Positions 16,911 to 28,080 of a stretch of 36,758 nt of DNA are shown here, in pieces. Every line of letters starts with the position of its first letter. Position 1 is the stretch's first letter. The notes under the pieces were generated by a model. The model saw only the letters and a program-made list of their open reading frames with translations, was not told where the DNA came from and made no database searches. The stretch is from Catenaria anguillulae PL171 (taxonomy: Eukaryota > Blastocladiomycota > Blastocladiomycetes > Blastocladiales > Catenariaceae), in assembly GCA_002102555.1 (NCBI GenBank), contig MCFL01000234.1:1-36758 (forward strand). The letters are read 5' to 3'. The translations under genes were made by a program, and so were the position numbers.

Positions 16911-18800
16911 ATGTCACACCCACATCCCCCGCCAAAGCCCAGCAACGACAAGCGCACGCTGACCCGCCGATTTGAGATTGCCGTCACGTGCAAAAAGACA
17001 AAGACGTATGCCGACGGCGACCCGAACCGCCCCTGGTACCGCTTCCAGCTCGCGCTCATCCCAAAGCACCTCGCCCACCTCGTCGACCGCGTCCAGCTCA
17101 AACTCGACCCGTCGTACGAGGTCGACACACGCACCGTCCGCGACCCCTTTGTCTTCAGCGAAAAGGCTTGGGGGCAGTATCCGATCCAGATCACCGTCTT
17201 CCCAAAGGCAGAGTTCAACCACCCGCCCATCCACGTCCCGCACTTGGATCTCGTCCTCACAAAGTCGCGCTACACAGAGGCCCGCGTGCTGGCCTTTCGC
17301 AACTTGCCCGATGACATCAAGAAAAAGTACTTTTCCTCAACAGGCCCTCCCAGCTCAGAGTCGTCGTCGCTGGGTCAGCCGCCCTCTAACAACTCGTCGT
17401 CAAGCGATCTGTCAACCACTGCTTCCACACCGATCGAATCCACTTCGCCGCGCCATCTCTCGCCGCCGCCCGTGCCAGCAGGAAGCACCACGGGGCAGCC
17501 AAAGAATGGCCGCAAGGCAGTTACAGGCGCTGGCAGTGGTGGCCGCGAGCGCAAAGTGTCTTCTACCTCAGCTGCATCCCGCCCGCCCGTCTCTGCCGCT
17601 GCTTCACGAGCACCCGTGTCTCAATCGGCCGGACGCGCCAAGCCCGCATCATTGGCTGCCAACCGTCCACCTGCGCCTCCCAAGCGCAAGGCCGTCGATC
17701 CGTCGCTCCCGGCTCCATCGAGCCCCGAACGGCCAACAAAACGCATGAAACCCGCCGCGGCTCCACCATCCGCCGCTACTGGAGGTGGTGGCGTTGCTGC
17801 CATGCTTGGTCTCGCCTCGCACCCGCCCGCCGCAGCAAAACGGTCCGCGGCAGCTACCGGCACCGCTGCCGCACGCAAACCGCCCACCTCCTCCTCGGTG
17901 TCATCCATTCTCCCAACCCACAAGATTCCTGATGATCGTATTCCACGCATCACCAACCCACACTCGGCCGCGCATGCGCTCGTCCGTTCACCCCCACCCA
18001 CCTCGTTCAATCTGCCGTCGCGGCCCATGCTGCCGAGCTCGCCGCCGCCGCCCATGCTGCTCCCTGCATCTGCCGTGAAGCCCGCCGACACTGCTCCGAC
18101 GACAGCAAGGCACACGACCAATGGGATTACCGTGCGGCGCGTCGAAGGGCACCAGCCCCCTGCACCTTCGGGCCCGGCGTATTCCGGCTCAAAGGCCGTG
18201 TTGCGGTCGCCGCCACCCGCTGCGCCTACATTGCCTGCCACTGGCGGTAATGTGCCGTTGTCATCCACATCCTCGGGAGCCACACATGCCACCCCGTCTC
18301 GCGCGGCGTCGAATCCGTCGCTCCAGTTGCCTGCCAAACCCACCATTGCACCGCCCCCGCCTCTGTCATCATCGTCGTCGTCATCGTCGCTCACGTCAAC
18401 ACCCGTGTTGGGCAATCCCAAGCTCATGCATCCGCCCTTGCCGCATCATCACTCGACACCAACACGTCCCGCGTCTGCCGCCAGCCTGAACGCAGCTTTG
18501 TCCATGTCCTCTTCGCCGCAAATGCCCATGGTTCTCCCGAAACCCGACCCGGACCAGCGCGAAAAGCTCAAGGACGTGCTTGCGCGCATTTCGCCAGCAA
18601 CCTGCCTTGAGCTCGTCAAGTACTTGTATGCGCGCAAGTGTGCTGTGAGCGCAAGCACCGACAAGGCGGGCGCGAGCGAAAACGTGGCCGTTTATGACAA
18701 GGTGGGCAATGCGCTTGTGCTGGATGTTTGGCGGGTGCCTGCAGACGTGGTCAGGGACTTGTGGGTGTTTGTGAGGGAGCAAGGGTTGGCTGGTGTCTAG
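16911..18800 (+). CDS. YEATS-domain chromatin protein (AF9/ENL-like)
   Basis: A single-exon gene of 629 aa. The YEATS domain covers residues ~15-125: RRFEIAVTCKKTKTYADG, HLVDRVQLKLDPSYEV, RDPFVFSEKAWGQYPIQITV and HVPHLDLVL. YEATS domains bind acylated lysines on histones. The C-terminal ~85 residues (REKLKDVLARISP, ATCLELVKYLYARK, LDVWRVPADVVRDLWVFV) look like the ANC1-homology domain of AF9/ENL, which recruits elongation and chromatin partners; this is an inference from pattern. About 400 residues between are Ser/Pro/Ala-rich and probably disordered, with basic patches (KRKAVDP, RPTKRMK) that could be nuclear signals. Two reader-pocket positions look changed: His of the LHPSF loop is Asp66, and the first Gly of GWG is Ala86. 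The family call is firm; ligand preference is open. Confidence 0.9.
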   Translation: MSHPHPPPKPSNDKRTLTRRFEIAVTCKKTKTYADGDPNRPWYRFQLALIPKHLAHLVDRVQLKLDPSYEVDTRTVRDPFVFSEKAWGQYPIQITVFPKAEFNHPPIHVPHLDLVLTKSRYTEARVLAFRNLPDDIKKKYFSSTGPPSSESSSLGQPPSNNSSSSDLSTTASTPIESTSPRHLSPPPVPAGSTTGQPKNGRKAVTGAGSGGRERKVSSTSAASRPPVSAAASRAPVSQSAGRAKPASLAANRPPAPPKRKAVDPSLPAPSSPERPTKRMKPAAAPPSAATGGGGVAAMLGLASHPPAAAKRSAAATGTAAARKPPTSSSVSSILPTHKIPDDRIPRITNPHSAAHALVRSPPPTSFNLPSRPMLPSSPPPPMLLPASAVKPADTAPTTARHTTNGITVRRVEGHQPPAPSGPAYSGSKAVLRSPPPAAPTLPATGGNVPLSSTSSGATHATPSRAASNPSLQLPAKPTIAPPPPLSSSSSSSSLTSTPVLGNPKLMHPPLPHHHSTPTRPASAASLNAALSMSSSPQMPMVLPKPDPDQREKLKDVLARISPATCLELVKYLYARKCAVSASTDKAGASENVAVYDKVGNALVLDVWRVPADVVRDLWVFVREQGLAGV

Positions 18801-19069
18801 CAGGGTGATTTCACATGTTTGGTTGCCTGACTGGTGGCAGTTTGTTGGGTTTTTTTTTTTCTTCTTCGTTTGCTCACGTACCTTGATTACCCTACGCTCC
18901 TTCGTTCTTGGTCTTACGTTGGCTGGTGTCTGTCCCTGCTCGCTCCTTGTTGACCTCTTTTTGCATACCGCATACGATAGTCCAGAAAATCATTGAATCA
19001 AATTTCTATGTGTTTACCGTCTCGTCATTTACTAGAACACGCCGCTTGCTGCTTGCTGACACCTCTCAC

Positions 19070-20280
19070 TCACACTTTGCGCCTGGCCGCCTCCCACCGC
19101 TCGCACCAACCCCTGGCCACCTCAAACGCCCAAAACGTGACTGCCGAACTGGGCCCGGCCTTTGCGATTCCCGGCACCAACCCACGATACAAAGCTCGCA
19201 CGCCCTCGCGCTGCACAATCAGAGCGCCCACACGCCACCACGTCCGATCCACATATTTGGGCGCCGCCACCACGTACTGGGCGCGAGCGGGGCCCTGCAC
19301 CTGCACGCGCTTGCGAATCGTGTCGAGCGGATACACGCCAAACTTTGCACATGCGCCCGCAAGGGCCCCGCACACGACTGCATCCGAGCCTGACGGCAGT
19401 GCGGGCATCGACCGGTACACGGGTAAGAGCAACTCGTATGTCCCGAACGTCAGCGACATGTACGGAAAGATTTGCAGAATCGAAGGGCCAACGCCTAAAT
19501 AAAACCCGCGGATCCCTTCGCTGGCATAGATCTGGCGCACAGCACCCGCAAGTGACGAGTACACCTTGTCTTTGCCCGATGGTTGCATGGCAAACCGAGT
19601 GCGAAGTAGGTCAAACGGGTAGCTTGCGGCCGTAGCCACGCCGCCCGCCACACCACCAGCAATAAATTTGGACCCGGAAGTGTCGCCCAGGTAAGCGCAG
19701 GCGACCGAGTAGGTCCAGAATTGCACGGCGCCGTAGCACAGGTACAGCAGTTCGGCGGGTAGGTTGCCTTTCCAGAATGCGAGAGGGCCTTCGTCACGCG
19801 CGATCCGCAGGCATGCCGACCAGAAAGATGGGTACATGCGCATGGAAGGCGTTGGGTGGTGTGGTTGCAGCTAAATGGAATATGGGGTTGATCCAAGGGT
19901 CAGTCGGCGAACGAGTGGGTGCAAGACGGATGCAAATAGAGGGTGTGGTCAACCTGAAGCCGGATTTTCACCACGTCAATTGGCGAAATGACCACCCTGG
20001 CAGTCATGCCGGCGAAGCCTCCGCAAAGGGCGTTTTGGGTGGATGAGAGCTTGAATTTGGGGGGTGGTCGGTCAACTGTGGATGCTGAAACGGGGAAAAA
20101 TAACGTTGAGCGACATTCCATGCTCTCCGGCACTCTGCCAGCATGTGGCTGTGGACACATACACATGGTTGGAGCTGGGGTGGGGCTGGCAGACGCACTT
20201 GCTGTTGGCGTTGCCATGGACAGAATGTCGGATCGAGTGGTTACGGATGACTGTGTCGGTGCAACGGCTAGTGCATTCAT
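19070..20280 (-). CDS. Mitochondrial carrier, thiamine pyrophosphate carrier type (TPC1/SLC25A19-like)
   Basis: Three exons (20280-20163, 20084-19954, 19870-19070) give 349 aa. It has the three repeats of mitochondrial carriers with signature motifs SPIDVVKIRLQ, YPFDLLRTRF and YPLDTIRKRV, each followed by the usual G-x-x-x-x-Y/F-x-G pattern (GPLAFWKGN, GIRGFYLGVGP, GVRALYRGLVP). KGNLPAELLYLCYGAVQF is what points to the TPP carrier subfamily. It would exchange thiamine pyrophosphate for other nucleotides across the inner membrane. Intron 1 has a GTATGT donor and a poly-pyrimidine CGTTTCAG acceptor; intron 2 ends in CATTTAG. The N-terminal ~50 residues before the first helix are low-complexity, and the start codon within them is uncertain. 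The gene is convergent with the YEATS gene. Transport specificity is inferred. Confidence 0.9.
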
Positions 20281-20850
20281 GGTTGCTGAGAGTCTTGATG
20301 GGTTTTAGTCATTCAGTTGCCCGTCCATCAGGCCTGAGCGTGGGAGATTGTGCCACACTATTCAATAAGTGTGATGTGTACGGTTGTCCTCGAGCGTTCG
20401 AGAGCTTCGTTCTGGAACTATTTCAACAACGGCAGGGAATCAACCAAAGGCGCGATGAAGGAGCGATGTCGCAAAAACGTCAATGCATGCAAGTCGACAT
20501 TTGCTGTCAATGTTGCCGAAAGGTAGTCTCGCCCTCGTCACACCTGCTTTACCTGGCCGAACCGAGCCAACACAGGCCCAACTTGGACGCTCTCCGAGCC
20601 CCGTTCCCCTTTTCAGGCAAGCGACATGCAGGACACCAAATCCCCGCGTTAAATACATATGTAGTATTGCCACAGCGGCAGATCATGTCCACACCTATGT
20701 GCCCGTGCCTGACGGACCTGGGCTCGTTGCTTGGTAAGTGGTACCATTGCATCCTGTCTCGCGACTTCATCTTTTCCGAGCTTGATCACCACAACCTCAT
20801 TTCAACATGGCATACCGAATCTGTCAGGCATTGATATTTAGCTGCCGCGC
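20281..20850. other. Intergenic region, no supported gene
   Basis: The frame that stays open on the plus strand here overlaps the carrier gene antisense and shows no motifs. It should hold the carrier promoter and possibly that of the ORF at 20851. Confidence 0.5.
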
Positions 20851-21270
20851 ATGGATCAACAACCTCCTGCCCTAACCAAGAATTGCCAAGCTTGTTTTAT
20901 TATCGTCAGGAAGCCAAGCCAAATCCTGATTGCACACCAAAACCAAATCACACGCTTGCTCGGCCATTGTCGCGACTTTGACGAATCTGCCGTCTACTCG
21001 CTGCCTGTGCTCAATAACATTCTTCTCAACACGCTACTTCCCACGTCCATGACGCCTGTTGTCACGCATGTGCCCGTGACGACCAATCTGATTGTGATTC
21101 CGGGCGTGATTGGCTGTGATCGAGATTGCCGCCGTCAAGTCTCGACCGTGGAAACATCAGTTTTGTCCATGGGTGGCGTCACAAGCTTGTCAAGTAACGG
21201 GCCAAGTGCGCCGGTTCCTTGCGGAGGACACATCCGGTTGGCCGACAATTCCAGGCCGCTGCGAATGTGA
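20851..21270 (+). CDS. Small orphan ORF, relative of the ORF at 4347-4718
   Basis: I do not recognise this 139-codon ORF. It starts at an ATG with MDQQPPALTKNCQAC, and residues ~34-90 match the minus-strand ORF at 4718-4480: TRLLGHCRDFD, AVYSLPVLNNIL, LLPTSMTPV and PGVIGC. The block is rich in hydrophobic residues and prolines without a clear membrane helix. Beyond GVIGC the two ORFs lose clear similarity. It sits alone between the promoter side of the carrier gene and the 3' end of the ABC transporter gene. It may be a short gene or the surviving N-terminal piece of a larger one. The shared block is the main evidence that it has been under protein-level constraint. Confidence 0.45.
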   Translation: MDQQPPALTKNCQACFIIVRKPSQILIAHQNQITRLLGHCRDFDESAVYSLPVLNNILLNTLLPTSMTPVVTHVPVTTNLIVIPGVIGCDRDCRRQVSTVETSVLSMGGVTSLSSNGPSAPVPCGGHIRLADNSRPLRM

Positions 21271-21526
21271 CGAAGCTGTCGCGAAGACAAGGAGCGGAGA
21301 CGATTGCTTGGATGGGTGTTTGCTGATTTGTTTTCGAGTTCGCAGTTGGTACCACGACAGAGTACTCAGGTCGACCGACGATGGTGATCTTGCATGACAT
21401 TCTTGGAGGTCGAAACAAGAAGAGAAATGTACTAAGGAGTTACAACTGAAGATATCAATAGCAAAGTCAAAAGAAAAAAACGTCTTATGGACTCTCAAAG
21501 CTCAACAACATGGCCATGGGCAGTCC

Positions 21527-22853
21527 TCAATGATGATGTCCGTGATGTGGCACGACAGGTGTGGCAGCAGGTGACGCAGCGGCGCTCTGCGGTGTCGACG
21601 AGACCCCCAACGCAACGGCACCCTCGTTGCGCAATTGCTTGTGCCACAGCTCGTGGTACAAGCCACCTTCGCCCTTTGCCAATAACTCTTCGTGTGTGCC
21701 GAGTTCAACCACTTGGCCCGATTTGAGCACGGCAATGGCGTCAGCCGACATAATCTGTGCAGAACAGCAGCGAGTAAGTACGTTACGATCTATGGGAGCT
21801 GATGTACTTGAATCGAGCAAGCATACGGTGGACAGGCGGTGAGCAATCACAAGCGTCGTCTTGTCCTTGCACAAGTCTTGCAGCGCAGCTTGGATCAGTC
21901 GCTCAGTACTCGAGTCAAGGGCGGAAGTGGCTGTTGCAATGGATGGGTCAGTCGGCATGTTGGCAGGTGACACACAGAGAATGGAAACCTCTGGATAGGG
22001 TACCCTCATCGAGCAAGATCAAGGACGGATTCTTGAGAATTGTCCGTGCAATCGCAACACGCTGACGCTCACCACCGCTCAAGCGCAATCCACGCTCGCC
22101 CACGACTGTTTCATACGCCTTGGGGAACGTCATGATCTTGTCGTGAATCTGAGCCGCGCGTGCCGCCGCATACACCTCCTCGTCGGATGCGGTCGGGCGC
22201 GCGTACCGAATATTGTACATGAGCGTGTCGTTGACTGGGGTGCACTCAACCTTGTCAGCTGCGTCAAACGGGCTGGATAAACAAAACAAACTGGACGTAC
22301 ACATGACAGGATCCTGCGGCACAACCCCGATCGCCTGCCTCAAACTCGTTTGCGTCACCTGGCGCAAATCCTGTCCATCAATCGTGATGGTGCCGCTCGA
22401 CACATCGTGGAACCGGAACAAGAGCTTGAGCAAGGTTGATTTGCCGCCGCCAGATTCACCCACGAGCGCCACTGTTTTGCCCGCGGGAATATTGAGCGAC
22501 AGATTGCGAAGCGCAGTTTGGCCCTCGCCATACGAGAAGCTCACGTCGTGGAATTCCACATTGCCGCCTTGCAACACCATTGGTTTGGCGCCGGGCACAT
22601 CCTTGACATCTGCGCAAGCATGATCGGGTATGAGCATCGTCAGTTGCCGCGACCAGGTCTCGGGTTTTATCGGGCTTGCTGGATCTGTACCTGCGTCCTC
22701 GTCGAATAGGGCGAGCAGTTTCTCCATGTCGATAAAGTTTTGTTGAATGACACGGTACATTGTGCCAAACCAGTTGAGAGGTCCTGCGAGTTGGAGGAGC
22801 TGCAACCAACGAGGTGAGGACAAGTGCATGCGACTGCCGAATGGTCGGGAAAG

Positions 22854-22884
<31 letters not shown>

Positions 22885-24865
22885 CATACATAAGTCACAA
22901 ACAGTGCCAAATCACCGACCGTGAGCTGGTGGTGCGTCACCCGGTACCTGAAAATTGACCCGTCCCATTAGTCATTATGGAGGGCACAGAAAAGAAGAAA
23001 GCAAAAGCAAAGACGAACGCGCAAAGCAAGAGGCCAACAAGCAGCCCCAGTGTAATCACGAGGTTTTGCGACACATTGAGTAGTTGCAAACTGGCGCTCG
23101 ACTTGAAATCGGCCTTGTTGTAGTTGGCAATGGCCTTGTCGTAACGCTGGATCTCAAACTGTTCGGCGCCATAGTACTTGACGGTCTCGTAATTCAAGAG
23201 TGAGTCGACGCCGATTTGCGAGGTACGGTTGTCGAGCTCAATCATCTCACGGCGGAAGGCCGTTCGCCATTCCGTGATGAGAACCGTGAGGAAGATGTAT
23301 GCGGCCATGGTCACAATGACAATCACGCCTGTACTCGTGCGCAAAGGAAAGGGATCAGTGACGAGGCAAAGCGACGGGGTGACAGAGGAGGCAATCCGCA
23401 CCAAAGTAGATGTCAAACTCGACAATGAAATAAATGATGGCGATCGAGATATCGGCAATCACGGGCAGCAGGGTAAACAGCAGCATCTGCAGCAGCGACA
23501 CAATGGACGACGTGCCACGGTCGAGCACACGCAGCACCTCGCCCGTCTTGCGGTTCACATGCCACCTCAGCGACAAGCTATGCAAGTGCTGGAACATGCG
23601 CACGGACAAGTGGCGAGTCGTGTACTGGCCAACGGGCAGCCACAAGAACGATTGCAAGTTGGACAGCATGCCCGATTGCATGAACCGGAACACGCAGAAC
23701 AAGAGAATGGAGCGCGTTGGGAACCGGTACTCTGTCAGCTCGTTGAGAATTTCCTTATACTGCATGGGCGTCAGAACGACAATCACGCGACCCGCGAAAA
23801 GACACACGAGGGCAAGGCCCACAAGGATTTGGAGGCCGGGGCGGTTCACGGGCCAGAGGAATGGGAGAAGCGTGCGCAGTTTCGCAGTTGCGCTTTTCAT
23901 GAGACTGGCGGTCCCACGTGCATCGGCGGTGGCAGAGCGGCCGCGGCTGGCTTGGGCATCGGCCGGATTGAATGGGGCAGAGCGGGTGTATGGGTGCACG
24001 ACAAATGCGGTGATGACAAGGAGCATGACGAGAATGTAGCGCAGCATCCACGAGGCAAAGAGGTATTCGTCGAACGGATCAATGACGGAAACTGTTTCAG
24101 GGCATCACTAGTGTCAGTCACGCAGGAAAACAAACGAGGACGACAGTTATTGGTCAACACACTTGCGTTGGAGAGGGCATTCATGATCCAGTTGGAAAAG
24201 GCAAATGATTCGGTGATAAAGTACACCAACCAATACCCAGCAGTCTACATCCACAAGTTGCCATCAGTTCATTTCTTGAGACCGTTGACTGCGCGGCAGA
24301 TCATGGGCGAAAACGAGCCAATGGCCAGCCGTACCATCCAAGAAAAGGTCTCGGTCTTTTTGACTTCCTCGTTGAATACAATCCGGTTGATGCCAAATGC
24401 AAACAGGGCCACAAATGACCAAGCGTACATGACGCCGACCCAAACGCCGCGGGATCCGCCAATAACCGTCAGGGTGACCAAGTCGATTGCAAGGAGCACC
24501 TTGATGCTTGTCAGACACCAGCGAATGCACGTCAATAGCCCCGGCCTAGCCTTGCGCACGCCCGTCAGCGGGTGGTGATCGCCACCCGCGGCTTCAGCAT
24601 CCGACATTGGCAAGCGAATGTAGCCGAGGGACGATAGGCGGCGCCAAGCCCATGCGCCCCAAATGGTACTGTAGAGGACGAGGGCCAGGGCGGCGGCCGG
24701 GTAAAGGACACACGGGTCGTAGGGAGCGTCGTGGAGCAGGCCAGGAGGGCACAGCCACGGAGCGTGGAAGCCGCCGGATGGGCGGCCGGGAAGAGGGCCG
24801 CTGTCCATCATGGTCATGGATTTCGAGGGATCCGATATCGGCGGATTTGGCGGAAATGAATGCAT
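21527..24865 (-). CDS. ABCB6/HMT1-type half-size ABC transporter
   Basis: Nine exons (24865-24335, 24244-24163, 24091-23402, 23328-23019, 22947-22890, 22799-22301, 22234-22004, 21930-21827, 21754-21527) give 910 aa. An N-terminal TMD0-like region with several membrane segments ([44 protein letters not shown]) separates it from ATM1. The core membrane domain has [35 protein letters not shown] and [17 protein letters not shown]. The nucleotide-binding domain has Walker [11 protein letters not shown]-loop VVPQDPVM, signature [13 protein letters not shown], Walker B LILLDEATSALD and H-loop [11 protein letters not shown]1/ABCB6 proteins act in vacuolar or endomembrane export of metal-thiol conjugates or porphyrins. 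The C-terminus ends in a His-rich HHGHHH. The intron after exon 5 contains a 28-A run. The substrate is inferred. Confidence 0.93.
22857..22884. repeat. Poly(A) homopolymer of 28 (poly-T in an ABC-transporter intron)
   Basis: A run of 28 A on the plus strand lies within the intron 22889-22800 of the ABC transporter, directly after its GTATG donor. In the sense of the transcript it is a long U tract. Its length is likely unstable in replication and sequencing. Confidence 0.9.
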
Positions 24866-25678
24866 TGCTCAGTGTCTTCGAGATCTGTCAGTGACAGTGA
24901 GAGGACGACAATGACTGTTTATAGCGGGAACAATTGACGGATTCACGTTCTTCAGTGATCAGCAGCTGTCAGCACACCCGGACATGGACCCGGTATTAAG
25001 AATGGTATTGTAAACAAATATCGAAAGGAGGGCGAGACAACAGAAAAGTCACGACTGGCGACTCAACGAGCCAACGCCAATTGCCGATACTTGATACACA
25101 GTCAGATACACTTTACCAAATTTCTCACTCTTCTCGGCCGCCTCGAACCTGGCCGGGGCAGTCCACGAGCTCGCAGAACAGGCAAGTACAACGCGTGCGT
25201 CATTCAGATGCAGCAGAGGAGACATGGGAACGCCTTAATGGAAAGAAGATAAAGTACATGAGAATACATATGGAACTCAGAAAACGATGGGCTGACAACA
25301 AGATCTCCCCCCCCCCAATCGTTCAATTCTCTCGATTACGTCCCGTTTACGCCCCTCAATTTAGCAAGCTTTGCTTGGCTCACCAATCCCCAAGTCTACC
25401 CACCATTCATTTGCGCGCATTGAAATCCTAGTCTCACCTTTCAAGACTGCTTCTGGACACTTCATCCTCAGACCCGATACTTTCCGCACGAAGGCAATCA
25501 TTGCTGTCGAATTCGCTTGTTTCGTATGTACTTCACAAATCTCTTCTTTTGGCGCTCCTTTTCAAAACTTGAAATCGCAACCTGAATGCCAACTTGATGC
25601 TGAGTTCCAGTCACATGCGATTGGGTTTACAGAAAAATGAATTTCATGTTAACGTCCCAAAAAGAACCAGGAGTGATT
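24866..25678. other. Intergenic region, no supported gene
   Basis: This lies between the 5' end of the ABC transporter and the 3' end of DRC2. It contains a C10 tract at 25307-25316. Two overlapping plus-strand ORFs (25081-25431, 25371-25640) have no motifs or convincing coding character. Confidence 0.5.
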
Positions 25679-27428
25679 TCACTTTGCCAACATCCTTGAC
25701 GCATTCTTGACAGCCGCCCCGCCTTCAACCACGGTAATCACCCTTGGCTGCCGTTTTGGTCTGAAACAGGACGGGCAGAGACAGACCATCGTGTCAGATC
25801 AGATCTTGGAACAGTAACAGGTGAACGAGGATTCAACGTACAGAATGATGTTGGTCTTGCCATTCACAACCACTAATGGGTTGGCTTCTTCCATAATCTT
25901 TTCGCGGACAGAAATGCCGTCCAAGTACGCCTGCAACACTGCTCGCAGCGACTCGTTCTCCCGCAGCAGCTTTTCGCGCTTGGCCTCCAACGCCAGCTTG
26001 TCAAGCAGCACCTTGTTGTACCGTTTGTGAAACTTGGCAACCACCTCGCGGTCCCGCAGTGCTTGAGAAATGGGCCCACTTGCGTTCTCTTGATCCAAAT
26101 CACCATCCAACCCCTCGTCCAACGGTACCGCCGGCAGCGCACTGGCAGTGCCTTTTGCTGCTGCTGCTGTCGCGGCCGCCGATGCGGCGGTCAATCCTGC
26201 TCCTGGGGTTGCAATCCCGCTTCCCACACCACTCCCTCCGGCAGCCTCCATGACGCCTGACTCGCGATTGATTGCCCACACGAGTTTCTCGTCCTCCGTC
26301 TCGAGCTTTGCATTCATTTCCCCGAGCTTGACAATCTTTTCCGCCATCTTGACTTGCTTCTCCAACTGCTTTGTGCTCGTGTTGGCAATCCTGGTCAACT
26401 CGATCCGCTTGCGCTTCTCGGCGTCTCGATACCCATTCATCTTTCGCTTGAGCGCTTGGAAATCCACCACGACGCGCTCCTTTGCGGTACGCAGCTCGGC
26501 TATCCGCAAGTCTGCATCCTTGGCATTGGACGCGAGTTTGCCCTTGAGCGCACTGACCGACTCGGCGAGCTTGCCCAACTTGCGCAACTGTGTCTCAATC
26601 AGTTGCGCCGACTGCTCGTCCTTTGCCTTGAGGTCCTCAAACTGGCGCTTGCGCTCGTCCGTGGCGGCCGTGTAGTTGGTGAGTGCTTGCTGGAACTGGC
26701 GCCAGAGGTCTTCGATTGCAGACTCGAGTTGGATGCGGAGGGCATGTTTTTCTTCCAGGTTTTTGTTTTTCACGTCGTCGCGCGAGGATTGGTATTCGTG
26801 GCGAGAGTCTGCCTCTGTTTCTGTAAAGTCTGCGTCCATGCGATAGATGACGCCGAGAATGTCATTCTTTTCCTTGACGTGTTGGGCTTGAAGCTTGACT
26901 CTGTGCGGAGTGGCCGTCTCAATGGTGAGAACTCATTTGTGAATTGGGGATTCGAAAAATGGAGTCGAATCAAAATGCATACCGTTCTGAACCAAACTCC
27001 ATCTCCAGCTCTTTCAATTCCATTTCAAAATCGCGCTCCAACGCATCCAACCTTGCATACTGCAGATCCAGCAAGTTGTCCACATTCTGCAAATGCGCCT
27101 GATATGCCGCGTCATACTGTTCGTCGGCCTCCCTCAGCGTCACTGCCGACTCTTGAATCGTGTGGTTCTTGCGATCCACATGCCGCTCGTGCACCTGCTT
27201 GAGAATCTCGAGCTGTTGGCGAAGAGCTTCGGATTTCACCTTTTTCATGAGATCGCGCCATTGCCCCTGGATCTTGAGCGAGTTGAGTTTGGCGGACCGC
27301 TGCTCCCTTTCAAAGACTTCCTTGCGGCGCGCCATCAACATTTCCATGTATGCCTTGCGCTGCTCCTCTGTTTTGTACAGGTCGGCTTCCGTCCTGACGG
27401 CGCCTGCGGATTTCTTCTTTTTGGCCAT
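25679..27428 (-). CDS. Dynein regulatory complex subunit 2 (DRC2/CCDC65/FAP250)
   Basis: Three exons (27428-26983, 26900-25842, 25760-25679) give 528 aa; human CCDC65 is 484. The protein is coiled coil nearly throughout after a basic MAKKKKSAG start. Family hallmarks are LDLQYARLDALERDFEMELKELE, then VKNKNLEEKHALRIQLE and IEDLWRQFQQALTNYTAAT, all in the expected order, and NPLVVVNGKTNI near the end. The last small exon adds VITVVEGGAAVKNA, resembling the C-terminal tail of the family. DRC2 forms the base of the nexin-dynein regulatory complex with DRC1 and is needed for motile cilia. Its presence means the organism makes, or recently made, flagellate cells. The gene is divergent from the Num1-like gene. 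Confidence 0.94.
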
Positions 27429-28080
27429 GGTGGGGCGGTGAGTTGGTGATGAGAATCAGTTTGCTAGAAATGTTTTGCATTTGCTATCATCGAATGAGAT
27501 CATTGGTATTTGCAACGACTCTGCTGCTTCTCAAGTCGAGTTGTACATACATAGTTGTTGCGCTGGTCGTGAGTGACGCGTTTGGTAAGGTGCGGACAAC
27601 CAGCCATCTAGGGGGAAATCGGTGGCTGTGACTGGATCGGTGGACACGTGAATGGATCGCACCAATCAACACGTTCCGTTTGCTCGCCTGCTTGAAAAAG
27701 CTTGCTCCATCCGACCGCCATCGTTCAAGAGGTATACAGTCGATCAGGGTGGGGGCTGCCACTAATTCTCGACGTTGGTAACCTGGTCGCATAGACCATT
27801 CCATGGCAACGGAATCTTTCACGGGTGGAAAACGTGAGGCGTCACAAGTATTAATATTCCGGGTTCAATCCAGGTTGAATCCGCACGAGTTGCACTTCCC
27901 ACACAGCATGTTGCGAACACTCTGCTTTGAACGGCCGTACTCTATGCACTTGATTCAGTCTCACAAGCACCTCAAGACCCAATGCATTCGCTTGTCCGGA
28001 CACACTAGATCGACCCTCCGCAACTGTTTCCACGCCCAAGCATTCATTCCCACCGGCAAGTGCCTGGCCACACTCTGATC
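27429..28080. promoter_or_regulatory. Shared divergent promoter region of DRC2 and the Num1-like gene
   Basis: This 652-nt region separates the two start codons. At 27796-27810 it holds CCATTCCATGGCAAC, whose right half (ATGGCAAC) fits the RFX X-box consensus used by cilia genes while the left half deviates. At 27861-27881 there are two near-identical words, GGTTCAATCC and GGTTGAATCC. Neither is shown to be functional. Confidence 0.35.

Noticed and set aside
17621-18427. 268-codon minus-strand ORF inside the YEATS gene
   Set aside because: It mirrors the Ser/Pro-rich sense strand as Gly/Asp/Val-rich filler without motifs; GC-rich third positions keep the antisense frame open.
23229-24578. 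449-codon plus-strand ORF antisense to the ABC transporter
   Set aside because: The minus strand carries a well-conserved, correctly spliced transporter across the same bases; the plus frame has no recognisable domain and crosses the introns of the real gene.
27853-27885. tRNA B-box-like word GGTTCAATCC
   Set aside because: The flanking bases do not pair into a T-arm, and no acceptor or anticodon arm is found around it.
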